Assembly: GCA_030740435.1 (NCBI GenBank)
Contig: JASLXG010000088.1
Location: forward strand, 1 to 33,823
Direction: 5' to 3'
DNA length: 33,823 bases
Source: Alphaproteobacteria bacterium
GTDB taxonomy: Bacteria > Pseudomonadota > Alphaproteobacteria > UBA2966
Within the stretch, counting starts at the first letter, position 1. Each line of letters starts with the position of its first letter. Shown here in pieces: positions 27,390 through 33,823 of the stretch. Made by a program: the position numbers and the translations under genes. The notes under the pieces were generated by a model that saw nothing but the letters and a program-made list of their open reading frames with translations, was not told the origin of the DNA and made no database searches.

Positions 27390-28211
27390 TCAGTTGCGCC
27401 GGGTTTGCCGCACCAGGAATTGGACCATGGTCTCGATGGCGCCGGCATCGTCGAAAACGTCATGCCCGCTGCCCGGCGGCAACACGAACGAAGCCGAATC
27501 GGGGCGGCCGCCGAGGAATTGGCCGCAATGGCCCTCCTGGTCGGCGGTGCGCTCCGGCCCATACCAGGGATCGTCGGCACTGACGATGGCCAGCACCGGC
27601 GTTGCCGCCGGCAGCGTCAGGCCGCGCACGCGGTGGGCGCCGTTGCAGGTCCACTGGGCGATGACGTGGGCGCGAAACTCCTCGCCGCGGTAATGCGCCG
27701 CCGCCACCCCACCCTCCGAGGTGCCGACCAGGAAGAGATTGTCGAAATCGATCCAAGAGAGGCTCGACAGGCGGTGCAGCGCATAGGAGATCTCGGCCAG
27801 CCTGAGGTCGTAGACGAACAGGTTGTAGCCGCCGGTCTGGGTTTTGGGATCGCACTGCAGCGGACGGAAGCGCCGGGCCAGGCTGTCGGGCGCGATGACC
27901 GCGAACCCGGCCCGCGCCAGGCGCTCGAAAAACTTGAAGTTGCCGATCCCGGTGCAGCCGTGCATGTAGAGCACCAGCGGCAGCCTGACGCCGGGGTCGT
28001 AGCGCGCCAGGTGGCTGGCCACCTCGGGGCTTTCCATGGTGGTCAGCTTGGGCTTGCCGGCCGTGACCTGGGGCAGCGCCACCACGGCCTTTTCCCAGGT
28101 CAGCTGGAGATCGGCGCGGTTGTCCAGCATCTCGGTACAGCCAGCCCCCAGCAAGGCCACAAGGACAACAGCGATAGCCGCCAGCCGCAGGCGGGAAACC
28201 GCGCCCGCCAT
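27390..28211 (-). CDS. Alpha/beta hydrolase, probable lipoprotein
   Basis: This 273-residue protein starts with a hydrophobic segment ending in LLGAGC, with Cys25 as likely lipidation site; the -3 position is Gly rather than Leu, so the lipobox is imperfect. The mature part shows an alpha/beta-hydrolase pattern: 'LPLVLYMHGCTG' (oxyanion region), nucleophile Ser in 'GTSEGG', acid in 'VSADDPW' and His in 'GSGHDVFDD'. It resembles dienelactone-hydrolase or depolymerase-like esterases; the substrate is unknown. Its ATG overlaps the ispE stop by one base (TGATG), so translation is coupled. The longer frame to 28346 would lie inside ispE and lacks the signal sequence at its start. Confidence 0.72.
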   Translation of the reverse strand: MAGAVSRLRLAAIAVVLVALLGAGCTEMLDNRADLQLTWEKAVVALPQVTAGKPKLTTMESPEVASHLARYDPGVRLPLVLYMHGCTGIGNFKFFERLARAGFAVIAPDSLARRFRPLQCDPKTQTGGYNLFVYDLRLAEISYALHRLSSLSWIDFDNLFLVGTSEGGVAAAHYRGEEFRAHVIAQWTCNGAHRVRGLTLPAATPVLAIVSADDPWYGPERTADQEGHCGQFLGGRPDSASFVLPPGSGHDVFDDAGAIETMVQFLVRQTRRN

Positions 28212-29176
28212 CAACCGTAGGCCTCTGCCGCCGGGGCCGCCGTCGCCGTCGCCTGGATCCACCAGTGGGGCCGCTGGCGGCTCAAGTGCGCCGCCCCGGC
28301 GGCCGCGGCGGCCGCCGCCTGGGCCCCGGCAAAAAGTCCGAAGCAACTGGCACCGCTGCCTGACATGCGGGCCAGCAGACAGCCGGGCAGCGCGGCCAGG
28401 CGGTCCAGGAGTTCGGCGATGTCGGGCACCAGGCGCCGCGCCGGGGCCTCGAGATCGTTGCGCCTCTCGGCCAGGGCGGCGACCAGGGCCCGGGCATCGG
28501 CCGGCGCCGGCCAGGTTGGCACCGGCGACGGCGCGGCTTGGTCGAGGGCGGCAAAGACTTGGCCGGTGGCCAGCGCCGGGCCGGGATTTGCCATCACGAA
28601 GTGCAACGGCGGCAGGGTCGGCAAAGGCCGCAAGTGTTCGCCCTTGCCGCCCACGATGGTGGGCCGGCCCGCCAGGCAGGCCGGCACGTCGGCGCCCAGC
28701 CTGAGCGCCAGGGTGGCCAGTTCGCCGGCCGGCAGCTCGATTTGCCAGAGCGTCAACAGTCCGCGCAACGCCGCTGCGGCATCGGCCGAGCCACCGCCCA
28801 GGCCGGCCGCTACCGGCAAGGCCTTATAGAGCCGCATCTCGGCGCCGGCCGTGAGGCCGGGCCGGCCGGGCGGTCCGGGCCGGCCGGTCCGGGCCGCCCA
28901 TGCCGCCAGTTCCCGGGCCGCCCGCATGACGATGTTGTGCTCGGGTGCCTGATTTTCCAGCGCCGCCGCGAAGGGGCCCGTGACTTCCAGCGTCAAAGCC
29001 TCGGCCGGCCTCAGTTCGAGCCAGTCGCCGTGCCGGGCGAAGACGATCAGGCTGTCGAGCTCATGATAACCGTCGGCCCGTCGGCCCAGTACATGAAGGT
29101 ACAGATTGAGCTTGGCGGGCGCTGGCAGCCGCACCCCCGGCGCCTGGTTAGCCAAACGCTCGGCCCTCGTCGTCAA
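28211..29176 (-). CDS. ispE: 4-diphosphocytidyl-2-C-methyl-D-erythritol kinase
   Basis: This GHMP kinase (321 residues from TTG 29176, 307 from GTG 29134) phosphorylates CDP-methylerythritol in the non-mevalonate isoprenoid pathway. It has 'PAPAKLNLYLHVLGRRADGYHELDS' near the start (cited here in two parts: PAPAKLNLYLHVLG and RRADGYHELDS), the GHMP loop 'PVAAGLGGGSADAAAAL' and the C-terminal 'MSGSGASCFGLF'. Catalytic Lys and Asp positions look intact. The TTG overlaps the stop of the upstream TPR gene (TTGA) and has AAGGA about nine bases upstream, which supports coupling; the GTG would give a length closer to most IspE proteins. The C-terminal Ala-rich tail is longer than usual. Confidence 0.9.
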   Translation of the reverse strand: MTTRAERLANQAPGVRLPAPAKLNLYLHVLGRRADGYHELDSLIVFARHGDWLELRPAEALTLEVTGPFAAALENQAPEHNIVMRAARELAAWAARTGRPGPPGRPGLTAGAEMRLYKALPVAAGLGGGSADAAAALRGLLTLWQIELPAGELATLALRLGADVPACLAGRPTIVGGKGEHLRPLPTLPPLHFVMANPGPALATGQVFAALDQAAPSPVPTWPAPADARALVAALAERRNDLEAPARRLVPDIAELLDRLAALPGCLLARMSGSGASCFGLFAGAQAAAAAAAGAAHLSRQRPHWWIQATATAAPAAEAYG

Positions 29177-30924
29177 TTGCCGGTGGCATCCTTGTCACCC
29201 GGCTTGAAGTCGGGCTTCACCTCTTCCTTGAGCCCCTTGGTGAGTTTCTCCCGGATCACCGGGATGGTGTCCCTGTCCGGCTTCAGCACCAGGGCGTGGC
29301 GCCACTGGAAAACCGCCTCGAGGCGGCGACCGGCGCGCCAGTAGGCATCGCCCAGATGGTCGTTGATGATGGGGTCTTGGGGCCGCAGTGAAACCGCCCT
29401 TTCGAGCTGCTTGACGGCGCCCTCGAACTCGCCCAGTCGATAGAGCAGCCAGCCCAGGCTGTCGATGATATAGCCGTCGCGGGGGCGCAACTCGACGGCC
29501 CGTTCGATCAGCTTGCGCGCCTTGTCCAGGTGCTGGCCGCGATCGATCCAGGAATAGCCCAGGTAGTTGAGCACCAGTGCCTGATCGGGCTTGAGCTCGA
29601 GCGAAGTGAGAAAATCCTGCTCCGCCTCGGGCCAGCGCTTGGTGCGTTCGCGACTGATGCCGCGGGCGTAATAGAGAGTCCAATGCTTGCTTTCGGGCTG
29701 GCCGATGCGAGAGATGGCCTGATCGTAGATGCCTGCCGATTCGGCGTAGCGCTCGTGTCCGCGCAGGATATCCCCCAACGTCACCAGAGCATCGATGCGT
29801 TGGGGCCGTTCCTTGGCCATGCCGCGCAGCAGCTTGGTGGCAGCCTCGACCTTGTCCAAACGGTTGAGGTTGTCGGCCATGCGGATGCGCGCCCGCCAGC
29901 CGTAGGCCGTGCCCCCGCCGATACGGGCGTAGACGGCGTTGGCCTCGGCCGTGCGCTCGTCCTGATCCAAGAGGCCGCCCAACAGCGTCAGCGCCACGGC
30001 CGAGCCTGGCTGGAGGTGGATGGCAAGCTGGACGTAGACCTTGGCCACCTCGCGGGTCCGACCCTGGGCCGCCGCCGCGGCGACGCCGTAGAACACTTCC
30101 GCCAGTCCTGCCTTGACGTCGGGCACCAGGCGGGCCGGGGCCTTTTTGCCCTGGCTTTCCTTGAGCGCCTCGAGGATAAGCGGATTGTCGGGATCCCTGA
30201 TTTCCTCGAGGAACGAGCGGTAGAGTGCCGTGGCCTCGTCGAAACGACCTTGGCGGGCGAGGAAGCCACCATAGGCCTCGATCTCGCGCAGCGAACGGAA
30301 GTCCTGCTTCGCGGTAACCTCGCGAAAAGCCTCGTCGGCGGCTTGTACCCGCCCCGCCAGGTCGTTGACCAGGGCCCGGTGGTAGGCCTCGAAGAGACGG
30401 AATTTCTTCTTCTTGAGCGGCGCCAGCGCGGCCAGGGCTTTGTCGGGCTGCTTGCCGGCCAGGGTCCAGGCCTTGACCAGCGGCACCAGCAGGGCGCCGC
30501 TGCGGCGCCGGCTGGCCTTGGACAACTGCTTCTCCGCGGCCGCGAAATCGCCGGCAATGACGGCTTGCAAAGTCAGCACCAGGTTGCCCAGCACGTCGCG
30601 TTTCTGGCTCCGCAGAAGCTTTTTCGCCAGCGCCACGCCGGCGTCGATCTTTCCCACCGCCAGGGTCACGATGAAGGCCGGGTGGAGCAGCAATTCGTTG
30701 TCCGGGTCTTCGGCCAGGACCTCGGCGTAATAGCGCGCCGCCGCCACCGCATCGTTGTTGCGGTGGGCGTGGCGTCCGGCCAGGTACTTGCCGTAGACCG
30801 AGCCCTCGCTGGCGCCCTCCGCCGCTGCCGCCCCTGTGGCCGCCCCTGTGGCCGCCGTCAACCCAGCCAGGACCAGCAGGGCGGCGCCAAGGCCGCGGCC
30901 CAGCTGAGCCAATTTGCCCGCCAT
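29173..30924 (-). CDS. Exported tetratricopeptide-repeat protein
   Basis: This 583-residue protein begins with a signal-like segment ('AALLVLAGLTAATGAA') and continues as alpha-helical repeats. Clear TPR units lie near residues 430-560, for example 'ALVLNYLGYSWIDRGQ', 'GYIIDSLGWLLYRLGEFEGA' and 'DPIINDHLGDAYWRAGR', each with the Ala/Gly/Tyr pattern of the motif. Such proteins hold other proteins together; several alphaproteobacterial relatives sit in front of ispE, but the partner is unknown. The C-terminal tail is Lys/Asp-rich. The ATG at 30924 comes seven bases after the ETF-QO stop, so the genes are probably in one operon. The frame runs on to 31509 inside the upstream gene, which is a chance extension. 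Confidence 0.82.
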   Translation of the reverse strand: MAGKLAQLGRGLGAALLVLAGLTAATGAATGAAAAEGASEGSVYGKYLAGRHAHRNNDAVAAARYYAEVLAEDPDNELLLHPAFIVTLAVGKIDAGVALAKKLLRSQKRDVLGNLVLTLQAVIAGDFAAAEKQLSKASRRRSGALLVPLVKAWTLAGKQPDKALAALAPLKKKKFRLFEAYHRALVNDLAGRVQAADEAFREVTAKQDFRSLREIEAYGGFLARQGRFDEATALYRSFLEEIRDPDNPLILEALKESQGKKAPARLVPDVKAGLAEVFYGVAAAAAQGRTREVAKVYVQLAIHLQPGSAVALTLLGGLLDQDERTAEANAVYARIGGGTAYGWRARIRMADNLNRLDKVEAATKLLRGMAKERPQRIDALVTLGDILRGHERYAESAGIYDQAISRIGQPESKHWTLYYARGISRERTKRWPEAEQDFLTSLELKPDQALVLNYLGYSWIDRGQHLDKARKLIERAVELRPRDGYIIDSLGWLLYRLGEFEGAVKQLERAVSLRPQDPIINDHLGDAYWRAGRRLEAVFQWRHALVLKPDRDTIPVIREKLTKGLKEEVKPDFKPGDKDATGN

Positions 30925-30931
30925 CACGACG

Positions 30932-32593
30932 TCACATATTGGGATAATTGGGACCACCGCCGCCCTCCGGCACCACCCAGGTAATGTTCTGGCTGGGATC
31001 CTTGATGTCACAGGTCTTGCAGTGCAGGCAGTTCTGGGCATTGATCTGCAGTTGCGGCCCGTCCCCGCCCTCGTCGATGATCTCGTAGACCCCGGCCGGG
31101 CAGTAGCGTTGTTCCGGGGCATCGTAATCCGCCAGATTGCGCCGTATCGGCAGCTCGGCATCGCCCAGCCTGAGATGCACCGGCTGGTCTTCGGCGTGGT
31201 TGGTATTCGAGATATAGACCGAAGACAGCCGATCGAAAGTAAGCTCGCCGTCCGGCTTGGGATAGTCGATGGCCGGACTGGCGCCGGCGGGAAGCAGACT
31301 GTCGTGATCGGCATGACGGTTGTGCAACGTCCAGGGCGCCTTGCCGCGCAGCAGAAAAAGGTCGATGCCGCTGTATATGGTGGCGGCCCACAACCCCCAG
31401 CGGAAAGCTGGCCGGAAATTGCGTGCCCGCTGCAGTTCCTCGTGCACCCAGGAATGGGCCACGCGTTCGGGGAAACCGGCGAGTTCGTCGCCCCCCGCGC
31501 CACCTTCACGCAGCGCCTCGAAAGCGGCCTCGGCGGCCAGCATGCCGGTCTTCATGGCGGTGTGGCTGCCTTTGATCTTGGGCACGTTCATGAAGCCGGC
31601 GGCGCAGCCGGTCAAGGCGCCGCCGGGAAACACCAGCTTGGGCAGCGCCTGCAAGCCGCCCTCGTTGATGGCTCGGGCGCCATAGGCGATGCGGCGGGCG
31701 CCGGCGAAAGTCCCGCGGAGCGCCGGGTGGGTCTTGAGGCGCTGCATCTCCTCGAAGGGCGAGAGGTGCGGGTTCTTGTAGTCCAGCGCCACCACGAAGC
31801 CGACCGCCACCTGGTTCTGCTCCAGGTGGTAAAGGAACCCGCCACCGTAGGTTTGCCCATCCAGGGGCCAGCCGGCGGTATGCACGACCAGGCCGGGCCG
31901 GTGCTGCTCGGGCGCCACTTCCCAGAGCTCCTTGATGCCCAGGCCGTAGATCTGGGGATCCTTGTCGTGCCGCAGCCCGAAGCGATCGATCAGGGTTTGC
32001 GACAGCGAGCCGCGGCAGCCCTCGGCGAACAAGGTGTATTTGGCGTGCAATTCGACACCTGGTTCGAACTCGGCCTTGTGGCTGCCGTCGGCGGCCAGGC
32101 CCATGTCGCCGGTGGCCACGCCTTTGACCGAGCCGTCGTCGTTGAACAGCACTTCGGCGGCGGCGAAGCCGGGGAAGATTTCGACGCCCAGCGCCTCGGC
32201 CTGTTCGCCCAGCCAGCGGCAGAGGTTGCCCAGGCTGATGATGTAGTTGCCGTGGTTGTTGAATTGCGGCGGCAGCAGCGCGTTTGGCCAGCGCAAGGAG
32301 CCGCCCGCCGAGAGGAACAGAATCCTCTCCTCGCTGACCGGCGTATTCAGGGGCGCGCCGCGGTCTTTCCAGTCGGGAAAGAGCTCGTTCAGGGCGCGCG
32401 GTTCGAGCACCGCACCGGAGAGGATGTGGGCCCCCACCTCGGAGCCCTTTTCGAGAACGCAGACCGTGATGTCGGTATCGAATTCGGCAGAGAGCTGGCG
32501 CAGGCGGATGGCCGCGCCCAGGCCCGACGGTCCGGCCCCGACGATGACCACGTCGAACTCCATCGACTCTCGGGCGACGCTTTCTTCTGCCAT
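30932..32593 (-). CDS. Electron-transfer flavoprotein:ubiquinone oxidoreductase
   Basis: This 553-residue enzyme passes electrons from ETF to ubiquinone, linking fatty-acid and amino-acid oxidation to respiration. The FAD-binding loop GAGPSGLG is at residues 19-26. The [4Fe-4S] cluster motif is near the C-terminus: 'RYCPAGVYE', then 'NCLHCKTCDIKDPSQNITW' and 'VVPEGGGGPNYPNM', the typical ETF-QO ending. Other landmarks are 'LSGAVLEPRAL' and 'GCAAGFMNVPKIKGSHTAM'. It is a monotopic inner-membrane protein. The ATG at 32593 is preferred over the TTG at 32596. It would work with the short-chain acyl dehydrogenase pathway, to which the SDR at 4612-5376 may belong. Confidence 0.95.
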   Translation of the reverse strand: MAEESVARESMEFDVVIVGAGPSGLGAAIRLRQLSAEFDTDITVCVLEKGSEVGAHILSGAVLEPRALNELFPDWKDRGAPLNTPVSEERILFLSAGGSLRWPNALLPPQFNNHGNYIISLGNLCRWLGEQAEALGVEIFPGFAAAEVLFNDDGSVKGVATGDMGLAADGSHKAEFEPGVELHAKYTLFAEGCRGSLSQTLIDRFGLRHDKDPQIYGLGIKELWEVAPEQHRPGLVVHTAGWPLDGQTYGGGFLYHLEQNQVAVGFVVALDYKNPHLSPFEEMQRLKTHPALRGTFAGARRIAYGARAINEGGLQALPKLVFPGGALTGCAAGFMNVPKIKGSHTAMKTGMLAAEAAFEALREGGAGGDELAGFPERVAHSWVHEELQRARNFRPAFRWGLWAATIYSGIDLFLLRGKAPWTLHNRHADHDSLLPAGASPAIDYPKPDGELTFDRLSSVYISNTNHAEDQPVHLRLGDAELPIRRNLADYDAPEQRYCPAGVYEIIDEGGDGPQLQINAQNCLHCKTCDIKDPSQNITWVVPEGGGGPNYPNM

Positions 32594-32677
32594 CAAAACA
32601 CTCCGGCCGGACCGATCAGGCTACAAGGACACCAGCGGAAACAAAGGGAAGCAACGAGTTATGCCCCTCCGCCCGGC

Positions 32678-32695
32678 GCGGGTCAATGACCGCGT
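32678..32695. promoter_or_regulatory. Possible operator palindrome between ETF-QO and glycosylase genes
   Basis: GGTCAATGACC at 32681-32691 is a perfect 5-base-arm palindrome, and CGCG / GCG flanks extend it to about 32678-32695. It lies in the 153-base divergent intergenic region, where the promoters of both genes must be. No -35/-10 pair is convincing, and such a short palindrome could be chance in this base composition. Confidence 0.3.
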
Positions 32696-32746
32696 TGGCT
32701 GGCCGCCGCAAGCGCCGCATGCTAGCTTTGGCGAGAGACCCCAGCC

Positions 32747-33577
32747 ATGACCGACAGCCACCCTTCAGCTCTTGCCCTGCTCGCCTGGTACATCGATTCC
32801 GGGATCGACGAGGCCATTGCGCCAGAGCCCCGTAATTATTATCAGCCAGCACCGCCGGCACCGCCGGTACCGCCGGCGCCGGAGCCAGAGGGATCCCAAG
32901 CTATCCGGCTGCCCGCAGCCCGGCCGCCGCGCGCCGGCGCCAGCGTGCCGCTCGACCTCGAATCTCCGGCCGCCGCACAACAGAGCGCCCAGGCCCTGGC
33001 CGCCGCCGCCGGCTCGCTGGCCGAACTGGCCCAGGCCATGCAGCGCTTCGAGGGCTGTGCGCTCAAGCACACGGCCAGCAACCTGGTGTTCGGCGACGGC
33101 AATCCCGAGGCCCAGGTGATGTTCGTGGGCGAGGCGCCGGGCGCCGACGAGGACCGCCAAGGCAAGCCCTTCGTCGGCGTCTCCGGCCAGCTTCTCGATC
33201 GCATGATCGCCTGCATCGGGCTAGACCGCGGCAACGCCTATATTACCAACATCATCTCCTGGCGGCCGCCCGGCAACCGCAAACCGACCAGCGCCGAGGT
33301 CATCACCTGCCTGCCCTTCGTGCAGCGCCACATCGAATTGGTGGCGCCCCGCCTGCTGGTGCTGGTCGGCGGTACCGCGGCCAGCGCCCTGAGCGGTCAG
33401 AGCCAGGGTATCACCCGTCTACGCGGCCGCTGGCTCGACTACCAGACCCCGGGGGGCAAGACCATCCCCGCGCTTCCCATATTCCATCCCGCCTACCTGC
33501 TGCGCCAACCGGCGCTCAAGCGCGAGGCCTGGCGCGACCTGCTGGCCATCCGCGAACGCCTCGAGCAAATGACTTGA
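32747..33577 (+). CDS. Uracil-DNA glycosylase, family 4-like
   Basis: This 276-residue enzyme would remove uracil from DNA. Motif A is '[17 protein letters not shown]', motif B is '[10 protein letters not shown]', and '[14 protein letters not shown]' and '[12 protein letters not shown]' are family landmarks. In classical family 4 enzymes four Cys hold a [4Fe-4S] cluster. Here Cys104 and Cys188 are in two of those places, but the first Cys is replaced by Phe101 and the third ('KCRPP') by Ser-Trp172. A full cluster therefore seems unlikely. The first 95 residues form a Pro/Ala-rich, probably disordered extension not seen in short family 4 proteins. The ATG at 32747 has no clear ribosome-binding site. 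Confidence 0.85.
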   Translation: MTDSHPSALALLAWYIDSGIDEAIAPEPRNYYQPAPPAPPVPPAPEPEGSQAIRLPAARPPRAGASVPLDLESPAAAQQSAQALAAAAGSLAELAQAMQRFEGCALKHTASNLVFGDGNPEAQVMFVGEAPGADEDRQGKPFVGVSGQLLDRMIACIGLDRGNAYITNIISWRPPGNRKPTSAEVITCLPFVQRHIELVAPRLLVLVGGTAASALSGQSQGITRLRGRWLDYQTPGGKTIPALPIFHPAYLLRQPALKREAWRDLLAIRERLEQMT

Positions 33578-33626
33578 GCGAGGCACGGCCCCGTCGCGGG
33601 TCTTCCCCTTGAGCGTCGGGATGGCT

Positions 33627-33823
33627 AGCCCGCATTTCTCACCGGGTCATGGCCTGCGCGTCGCTGTCGCGCCGACAGGGTTGGAGCGCTGCACCGCGCG
33701 ATGTGGGACATCGGGCAAGCAGCGTGACGCACCCTGTCGGTGCGACAGCGGCGCCCGAAGGGTCGCCCCCAGCCGCGCGCCCGCTTTGGCAAAAGGTCGA
33801 AGAGCGTAGTCCCACTACGCTCA
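33627..33823 (+). mobile_element. End of an unidentified repeat or insertion element, cut by the window edge
   Basis: AGCCCGCATTTCTCA at 33627-33641, with the following GGGTC and GGCCTGCG blocks, matches the minus-strand copy at 23890-23853. Inside it, 33662-33681 and 33731-33750 are 20-base inverted repeats with one mismatch, enclosing smaller stems (CGCTGC / GCAGCG and GATGT / ACATC). No protein is recognisable to the edge; a 66-codon frame from 33609 shows only Arg/Ala/Pro-rich sequence. Probably the terminus of a mobile element; its family is not recognised. Confidence 0.5.

Noticed and set aside
30925-31509. 195-codon extension of the TPR protein upstream of 30924
   Set aside because: It lies inside the ETF-QO gene in another frame, and the signal peptide starts at the ATG at 30924.
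30914-32689. 591-codon plus-strand frame opposite ETF-QO
   Set aside because: Antisense to an unambiguous ETF-QO gene; no recognisable domain.

Overview
The window is high-GC chromosomal DNA of an alphaproteobacterium, probably a Rhodospirillales-like or other non-model lineage. The clearest sign is the minus-strand series chvI-chvG-hprK-rapZ-EIIA(Man)-ptsH-ptsI-ahcY-divL-like, an arrangement characteristic of Alphaproteobacteria. The HPr kinase is the minimal alphaproteobacterial form, and the large PAS kinase has Tyr where the phospho-accepting His should be, as in DivL.

Layout. 1-600: 3' end of an IS4-type transposase cut by the window edge, with a terminator. 662-5376 (minus): a Lon-like AAA+ protease coupled to a Usp-like protein, a Zincin_1 metallopeptidase, and a short-chain dehydrogenase. 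5501-12621 (plus): a DUF1232 protein, a complete yejABEF-type peptide ABC importer, and a GhrA-like 2-hydroxyacid dehydrogenase. 12618-23296 (minus): the divL-like kinase, ahcY with a recognisable promoter and tandem palindromes, and the PTS/ChvGI cluster (ptsI, ptsH, EIIA, rapZ, hprK, chvG, chvI) with several overlapping reading frames. 23374-25151: a graveyard of mobile DNA, with a collapsed group II intron remnant bounded by short inverted repeats and an IS4-family element whose transposase has an internal deletion and a frameshift. 25148-26398 (minus): a threonine synthase ending at the IS4 terminus. 26533-27360 (plus): a DUF3108 exported protein. 27390-32593 (minus): ETF-ubiquinone oxidoreductase, a TPR protein, ispE and a probable lipoprotein hydrolase, tightly packed. 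32747-33577 (plus): a family-4-like uracil-DNA glycosylase lacking two of the four expected cluster cysteines. 33627-33823: one end of an unidentified repeat or insertion element that shares its terminal motif with the graveyard.

How the genes may work together. EI, HPr and EIIA(Man) have no sugar permease beside them. With HprK, RapZ and the ChvG-ChvI envelope-stress system they form a regulatory rather than a transport module. ahcY removes S-adenosylhomocysteine, and the DivL-like protein would be a signalling pseudokinase rather than a conventional kinase.

Most genes are ordinary housekeeping genes. The points most worth a second look are the Tyr-for-His kinase with an in-frame palindrome in its coding sequence, the 34-bp inverted repeat between chvI and chvG, the hairpin over the chvI ribosome-binding site, the ahcY control region, the decayed mobile elements with a shared terminal motif, and the cysteine-poor glycosylase. 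I did not find a clearly new multi-gene system, CRISPR array, rRNA or tRNA.
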